Position numbers and translations under genes: made by a program
Shown: positions 6,453-9,813 of the stretch, one piece after another
Position numbering within the stretch: position 1 is the stretch's first letter
How the letters are laid out: each line of letters begins with the position of its first letter
NCBI GenBank assembly: GCA_017543415.1
Contig: JAFYGD010000214.1
Span: 1 to 9,813 of the forward strand
DNA: 9,813 nucleotides
Direction of reading: 5' to 3'
Source: Eubacterium sp.
GTDB lineage: Bacteria > Bacillota > Clostridia > Oscillospirales > Acutalibacteraceae
The notes under the pieces: generated by a model
Seen by the model: the letters and a program-made list of their open reading frames with translations, nothing else
Database searches by the model: none
Told to the model about the DNA's origin: nothing

Positions 6453-7226
6453 ATGCTTTACAGACCCGAATATGATGAAAACGGCAAAAAAGTTTTGTGT
6501 GAAATGAACGGCGTAAATTCCGATATGCTTATGGATATTTACGTTAAAAAAATGAAGAAGGGCGAAAAGCTTGAGTTTAACGAAAGCGAAAATGAAACCG
6601 CAATTCTTCTTCTTTCCGGCAAGGTACGTTTTGCTGTAGGCGGAACGATTGACGAAACCTGTGAAAGGGCAAACCCGTTTCAGAAAACGCCGTATGCCGT
6701 GCATTTTTCCCACGGTACTCCCGCTCAGGTTGAAGCGCTTGAGGAGAGCGAGGTTCTCGTTCAGATGACTGATAATGAAAAGGTCTGGGAGCCTCAGTTC
6801 TATAATCCGGAAAACTGCCTTTACCAGCATTTCGGCAAAGGTCAGTGGGAAGGCACGGGCTACCGCATTGTTTCAACAATGTTTGACCTTGATAACGCGC
6901 CGTATTCAAATATGGTTATGGGCGAGGTGTTTAATCAGCCCGGACGCTGGTCGTCCTATCCGCCTCACCACCACCCTCAGCCCGAGCTTTACTATTATCA
7001 GTTTAACCCGCCGCAGGGCTTCGGCGCAGGCTTTGAGGGCGATACGCCTTATAAAACCGAAAACGGAACCTGCCTTTGCATAAGGGGCGGCAACGCTCAT
7101 CAGCAGGTTACGGCGCCGTGTTATGAAATGTATTATGTTTGGCTTATCCGCCACCTTGACGGCGACCCGTGGGATAAAACCCGTATTAACGACAAGAAAC
7201 ACGAGTGGATTGTAAATGCAGACTAA
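6453..7226 (+). CDS. IolB-like bicupin isomerase (5-deoxy-glucuronate isomerase family)
   Basis: A 257-residue protein resembling IolB, which isomerises 5-deoxy-glucuronate to 5-dehydro-2-deoxy-gluconate in myo-inositol breakdown (B. subtilis IolB is about 270). The N-terminal half shows a cupin-like stretch (AILLLSGKVRFAVGG, 50-64). The second half has RWSSYPPHHHPQPELYYY (165-182) with the metal pattern H172-x-H174-x3-E178, then QGFGAGFEGDTPY (188-200) and a late His (His216) in GGNAHQQVTAPCYEMYY. The family ending, DP then H-W-I, appears as KKHEWI (248-253). Where IolB normally has GYHP, this protein has GGNAHQ, and no other iol gene is near, so a different but related substrate is possible. 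GGAGG at 6441-6445, inside the nadC end, lies seven bases before the ATG. Confidence 0.8.
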   Translation: MLYRPEYDENGKKVLCEMNGVNSDMLMDIYVKKMKKGEKLEFNESENETAILLLSGKVRFAVGGTIDETCERANPFQKTPYAVHFSHGTPAQVEALEESEVLVQMTDNEKVWEPQFYNPENCLYQHFGKGQWEGTGYRIVSTMFDLDNAPYSNMVMGEVFNQPGRWSSYPPHHHPQPELYYYQFNPPQGFGAGFEGDTPYKTENGTCLCIRGGNAHQQVTAPCYEMYYVWLIRHLDGDPWDKTRINDKKHEWIVNAD

Positions 7227-8277
7227 AAGCGTATTTTTAAAGAGTTATAATGAAATTGAAAAGGTTTTTGAGCAAAACGGCGTTCAAAAGCCTTTTCTTT
7301 GCTGCGGCAAAAGCTTTCAGCAAACAGATATTTTTAAATATTTAAAACAATTTAAACCTGTTATTTTTGATAACATCCGTCCGAATCCCCGCTTTGACGA
7401 TATGCTTACAGCTGCAGAGCTTTTCAAAAAGGAAAACTGCGATTTTATGATTGCAGCGGGCGGCGGCAGCCCTATGGACAGCGCAAAAATGATTCGTATT
7501 TTAATTAATAACGACTCCGAAACCGCGCTTTACGGTAAGATAGAAAATAATGATATTAAGGCGCTGTTTATTCCCACCACTGCAGGAACGGGAAGCGAGG
7601 CTACCAAAACCTCCGTTTTCTATCTTAACGAGGTGCATAAGTACAGCGTACACAGCCTTGATTTTATACCTGACTATATTCTTTTTGATGAATCGCTGCT
7701 TGATTCTCTGCCGCTTTATCAGAGAAAGGCAACCTGTCTTGACGCGCTTTGCCATTCCATTGAAAGCTACTGGAGCTCAAACGCAACCGATGAAAGCAGG
7801 GAATATGCAAAAAAATCAATAAAGCTGTTTTTTGAAAACAAGGACGGCTATATCAACAATACGCGTGAGGGTAATCTCGGTATGCTTTGGGCTTCCTACT
7901 ACGGAGGCAAGGCTATTAATATTACGGGTACCGTTGCGCCGCACGCGCTTTGCTATAATGTTACAATGACCTGCAAAACCTCTCACGGCCATTCCGTTGC
8001 AATCATGCTTTCAAAGATATATGAATATATGCTTGAAAAGGATTATCCGAAAGAGCTTTTCAAAGCCTTTTCAAAGGTTATGGGCGGAAAGGAAGTTGAG
8101 GATGGGCTTAAGATTTTCAATTCTCTTATCAGCGAATTTGAGCTTGAATTCCCGAAAATTGATGAAAGCCTGCTTGACAGCTTCATAAGCGAGGTTAACG
8201 TTTCAAAGCTCGCAACCAACCCCGTACCGTTTGATGAAAACGATATTAAAGAGATTTACAGAAGGACGCTTTGTTAG
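7216..8277 (+). CDS. Iron-containing (group III) alcohol dehydrogenase
   Basis: A 353-residue NAD(P)-dependent dehydrogenase of the Fe-ADH fold. Cofactor signatures are GGGSPMDSAK (82-91) and PTTAGTGSEAT (120-130). The four expected metal ligands are present: Asp176 and His180 in LDALCHSIESYW, His243 in APHALCY and His257 in SHGHSV, with the same 14-residue spacing as His263/His277 of FucO. From memory, the stretch from GTGSEAT through SLPLYQRKATCLDAL to GGKAINITGTVAPHALCY resembles the subgroup annotated as phosphonoacetaldehyde reductase (PhpC-like) more than ethanol or 1,3-propanediol dehydrogenases. No phosphonate gene (PEP mutase, phosphonopyruvate decarboxylase) is in the window, so the substrate, probably a small aldehyde or its alcohol, is open. 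It overlaps the IolB-like gene by 11 bases; GAGTGG seven bases upstream is a weak ribosome site. Confidence 0.88.
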   Translation: MQTKSVFLKSYNEIEKVFEQNGVQKPFLCCGKSFQQTDIFKYLKQFKPVIFDNIRPNPRFDDMLTAAELFKKENCDFMIAAGGGSPMDSAKMIRILINNDSETALYGKIENNDIKALFIPTTAGTGSEATKTSVFYLNEVHKYSVHSLDFIPDYILFDESLLDSLPLYQRKATCLDALCHSIESYWSSNATDESREYAKKSIKLFFENKDGYINNTREGNLGMLWASYYGGKAINITGTVAPHALCYNVTMTCKTSHGHSVAIMLSKIYEYMLEKDYPKELFKAFSKVMGGKEVEDGLKIFNSLISEFELEFPKIDESLLDSFISEVNVSKLATNPVPFDENDIKEIYRRTLC

Positions 8278-8279
8278 TT

Positions 8280-8942
8280 ATGGAATATAAATACGAACTG
8301 CATTGCCATACAAATATGGTAAGCCAGTGCGGACGCGTTCACCCGAAGGATATTGTTGATATGTATAAAAAGCAGGGCTATTCGGGTATCGTTGTAACCG
8401 AGCATTACAGCCCGCTTACCTTCCGCGGCACAAAGCTGTTCAGACCTCAGAAGTATATTGATTTTTATATTTCCTCCTATGAGGAAATGAAAAAATATGA
8501 AACAGAGGATTTTAGCGTTTTGTTCGGTATGGAGCTAAGGCATTACGGAACAGGCTCCGATTATTTAATCTACGGCGTTGAACCCGAATGGCTGAGGCAG
8601 CAGGGAAATCTTATGGCGCTTTGGGAAAAGCAGGTTTATAAGCTGATGCACGGCGCAGGTTATCTTGTTTTTCAGGCGCATCCTTTCAGGCCTTATATTT
8701 TACGCTGTAATCCGGAGTATATTGACGGAATTGAGGTATATAACGGCAAGTGCGACGCGCTTACTAATTTTAAAGCGCTTCAGTGGGCAATAAAAACAGG
8801 TAAGCTTGTTTCCTCAGGCTCCGATTTTCACACCCCAAAACACCTTGCCAAGGGCGGAATAATAACAAATGAGCCCATTAAAACCAACGCCGACCTTATA
8901 AGAATACTTAAATCCCGCAACTATAAACTTATAAAAAAATAA
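8280..8942 (+). CDS. PHP-domain metal-dependent phosphoesterase
   Basis: A 220-residue protein that is essentially one PHP domain, a fold that hydrolyses phosphoesters with two or three metal ions (histidinol phosphatase, DNA polymerase exonuclease domains and others). Candidate ligands appear in the expected order: ELHCHTN (6-12, His8 and His10), TEHYS (40-44, Glu41/His42), GMELRHY (83-89, Glu85), FQAHPF (131-136, His134), IEVYNG (151-156, Glu152) and SGSDFHT (179-185, Asp182/His184). No extra domain is present, which suggests a small-molecule phosphatase. ATG 8280 leaves a two-base gap after the dehydrogenase stop. A TTG at 8271 would add three residues, with AAGGA four bases upstream; neither spacing is ideal. 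Last gene of the nad operon. Possible role: dephosphorylating an intermediate handled by the two preceding enzymes (inference). Confidence 0.85.
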   Translation: MEYKYELHCHTNMVSQCGRVHPKDIVDMYKKQGYSGIVVTEHYSPLTFRGTKLFRPQKYIDFYISSYEEMKKYETEDFSVLFGMELRHYGTGSDYLIYGVEPEWLRQQGNLMALWEKQVYKLMHGAGYLVFQAHPFRPYILRCNPEYIDGIEVYNGKCDALTNFKALQWAIKTGKLVSSGSDFHTPKHLAKGGIITNEPIKTNADLIRILKSRNYKLIKK

Positions 8943-8957
8943 ACGCCTAAGGGGCGT
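8943..8957 (+). other. Small hairpin after the PHP stop codon
   Basis: ACGCC (8943-8947) and GGCGT (8953-8957) form a 5-bp stem around five bases. No T tract follows, and copy A of the repeat has no equivalent at this place, so it is not part of that element and probably not a terminator. Confidence 0.3.
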
Positions 8958-8967
8958 CCATCATAAA

Positions 8968-9156
8968 GAATGTTAGCTCTAAAATCGCCTCTTTTTCGCT
9001 ATAATTGCGTTAAAAAACGGGTTAAGGCGGCAAGCCTTAACCCGTTTTTATGCCTTATTCTAACAAAAAATAGTCTGATTTTAGAGTGCGAGGCAGTTTT
9101 TGCAAAGTAATTTTAGGCAATAAAGAAATTATAAAATCGCCTGCATACTCGCGTAT
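8968..9156 (+). repeat. Structured 3'-end repeat element, copy B (cut at its end)
   Basis: The second copy of the element at 31-229, on the opposite strand and again downstream of the last gene of an operon. It starts with GAATGTTAG at 8968, 25 bases after the PHP stop codon. The central hairpin (9013-9049) is a perfect 16-bp terminator unlike that of copy A. The second hairpin is kept: GTAATTTTA, loop GGCAA, TAAA, bulge GAA, ATTAT, where copy A has ATTAC, so a G-C pair becomes G-U. The 17-base string CCTGCATACTCGCGTAT (9140-9156) is identical to copy A, but the descending arm that should follow (GCAGGG in copy A) is missing and is replaced by TGGGGTATA. Confidence 0.8.
9013..9049 (+). terminator. 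Strong intrinsic terminator of the nadB operon
   Basis: A perfect 16-bp stem (9013-9028 with 9034-9049, core CGGGTTAAGGC/GCCTTAACCCG) with the loop GGCAA is followed by a T5 tract. The A-rich left flank makes it potentially bidirectional. It forms the variable central hairpin of repeat copy B. Confidence 0.85.
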
Positions 9157-9189
9157 TGGGGTATATTCCATAAGGAGGGTATACCCCAA
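9156..9189. repeat. 34-bp inverted-repeat site at the element end
   Basis: TTGGGGTATA (9156-9165) and TATACCCCAA (9180-9189) are perfect 10-bp arms around a 14-base centre that includes CCATAAGG. No T tract follows on either strand, so it is not a terminator. Size and symmetry fit an attachment or recombinase-binding site, but that is inference. Confidence 0.55.
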
Positions 9190-9202
9190 GCGATCATTTT
9201 TG

Positions 9203-9230
9203 ACAGTATAGCTTAGCTATGCTGTTTTTT
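9203..9230 (+). terminator. Plus-strand terminator overlapping the recombinase 3' end
   Basis: ACAGTATAGC (9203-9212), loop TTA, GCTATGCTGT (9216-9225) forms a 10-bp stem with one G-T pair, followed by a T6 stretch from 9225. It would stop rightward transcription before it runs antisense into the recombinase gene. The T run is on the plus strand only. The hairpin spans the recombinase stop codon. Confidence 0.6.
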
Positions 9231-9813
9231 CTGTTTCCGCATCTTCTGTTACGAATTGCGGTCTGTGTATTTCTCCGTTCAAATATTTGGTTGCAAATTC
9301 ATCGGGCGTCATTGTGTCAATGATTCCGATACCGTTGTAATAGATGTCAAGACGCTGATGCCTTTTGCCGTTTATCTTTTCAGGCTTTGATACAACAATT
9401 TTGTCAATGAATTCATGTACCAATTCATTTGTCAATTCCGTAGGCTCGCTTAATTTCTTCACCTTGTCAATGAACTGCTGAAGATTTTCGGTTTTGTCTG
9501 TTTCTTCTTTGAGTTCTGCTTCCATAGCAGGAACAGATTGTTTTAATTCACGCTGTTCATTTTCAAGCGATAAGGATAAGGTTGCATACCGTTCGTTAGT
9601 GAGCTTGCCTGTTGCGTTATCTTCATATAGCTTTTGAATCAGCATATCAATTTCTTCAATACGGCTCTTGCGTTTTTGAAGTTCTTTTTGCTTTGAAGCT
9701 AATTCCTTTTTCTTTTGATAACGCTGTTCACTGAGAACGCCTCTGGCAAAATCCTCTTCGTAATCTGTGATATACTCGCAAACCTTTCGTATATCTTGCA
9801 ACACAGCTTGATA
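9217..9813 (-). CDS. Large serine recombinase, C-terminal part (5' end beyond the window)
   Basis: The visible 198 codons are the C-terminal part of a large serine site-specific recombinase of the TnpX/TndX type; the frame stays open to the window edge, so the catalytic domain with its serine is outside. A long charged coiled coil is seen from EEDFARGVLSEQRYQKKKEL through KQKELQKRKSRIEEI and a second helix pair rich in Glu, Lys and Gln. The end, TNELVHEFIDKIVVSKPE followed by RLDIYYNGIGIID, is the DUF4368-type segment typical of these recombinases in clostridial conjugative and mobilisable elements. The protein should integrate and excise its host element at specific att sites. GTG 9804 is in frame, but I regard it as internal, because this region is only the tail of the family. 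Confidence 0.88.
   Translation of the reverse strand, partial: YQAVLQDIRKVCEYITDYEEDFARGVLSEQRYQKKKELASKQKELQKRKSRIEEIDMLIQKLYEDNATGKLTNERYATLSLSLENEQRELKQSVPAMEAELKEETDKTENLQQFIDKVKKLSEPTELTNELVHEFIDKIVVSKPEKINGKRHQRLDIYYNGIGIIDTMTPDEFATKYLNGEIHRPQFVTEDAETEKTA

Larger units (their letters stand above)
9157..9813. mobile_element. End of an integrative element with a large serine recombinase (partial)
   Basis: At 9156/9157 the sequence stops matching the intact repeat copy A, exactly within the terminal palindrome. A 34-bp inverted-repeat structure, a terminator and the 3' end of a recombinase gene follow within about 60 bases. Large serine recombinase genes commonly lie next to one end of the integrated element. 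The boundary is inferred from comparison with one other copy only, and the other end lies outside the window. Confidence 0.5.

Noticed and set aside
6153..6830. 225-residue minus-strand open frame opposite nadC and the IolB-like gene
   Set aside because: It is antisense to two well-supported genes, crosses their boundary, and shows no domain or ribosome site.
9000..9005. TATAAT within repeat copy B as a promoter
   Set aside because: No acceptable -35 at proper spacing, and copy A has CATAAC at this position, so it is not conserved.
31..9156. The two inverted repeats as ends of a composite transposon carrying the murA/nad genes
   Set aside because: No transposase lies between them, the cargo is mostly core housekeeping genes, the copies are only about 80% identical, and each is oriented as a 3' end of its upstream gene with no visible target duplications.
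1..9813. CRISPR arrays, tRNA or rRNA genes
   Set aside because: No regularly spaced direct repeats, no cloverleaf with a TTCGAATC-type arm and no conserved rRNA segment were seen on either strand.

Overview
The window looks like chromosomal DNA of a low-to-moderate GC Firmicute of the Clostridia type, probably a gut Oscillospiraceae/Ruminococcaceae-like organism. This is inferred from the walJ-rlmH pairing, GGAGG-type ribosome sites, a TTG start, a short clostridial-style NadB and a clostridial large serine recombinase. No species can be named from the sequence alone.

Layout. Two transcription units diverge from an AT-rich intergenic region at about 3860-4295. The leftward unit (minus strand) runs murA, walJ-like MBL hydrolase, rlmH, membrane acyltransferase: a cell-envelope and housekeeping unit that ends at 231. 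The rightward unit (plus strand) runs nadB, nadC, an IolB-like bicupin isomerase, an iron-dependent alcohol dehydrogenase and a PHP-domain phosphoesterase, with overlaps or gaps of a few bases throughout, and ends at 8942. NadB and NadC make the first and last steps from aspartate to nicotinate mononucleotide; nadA is not in the window. The last three genes look like a small uncharacterised metabolic module attached to the NAD genes.

Both units end in the same thing. A roughly 190-200 nt non-coding element follows the acyltransferase gene (229 down to 31, minus strand) and, in the opposite orientation, follows the PHP gene (8968-9156, plus strand). By hand alignment the two copies are about 80% identical and ungapped on both sides of a central hairpin. 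The hairpin keeps its place but is completely different in sequence. Other differences fall mostly in predicted loops and bulges or are compensatory, which suggests a structured RNA or 3'-end element. I do not recognise it as a known family, and it is the main find here.

In the right-hand copy the terminal palindrome is cut through its middle at about 9156. From there to the window edge is the end of what appears to be an integrative mobile element: a 34-bp inverted-repeat structure, a plus-strand terminator and the 3' part of a large serine recombinase gene that runs off the window.
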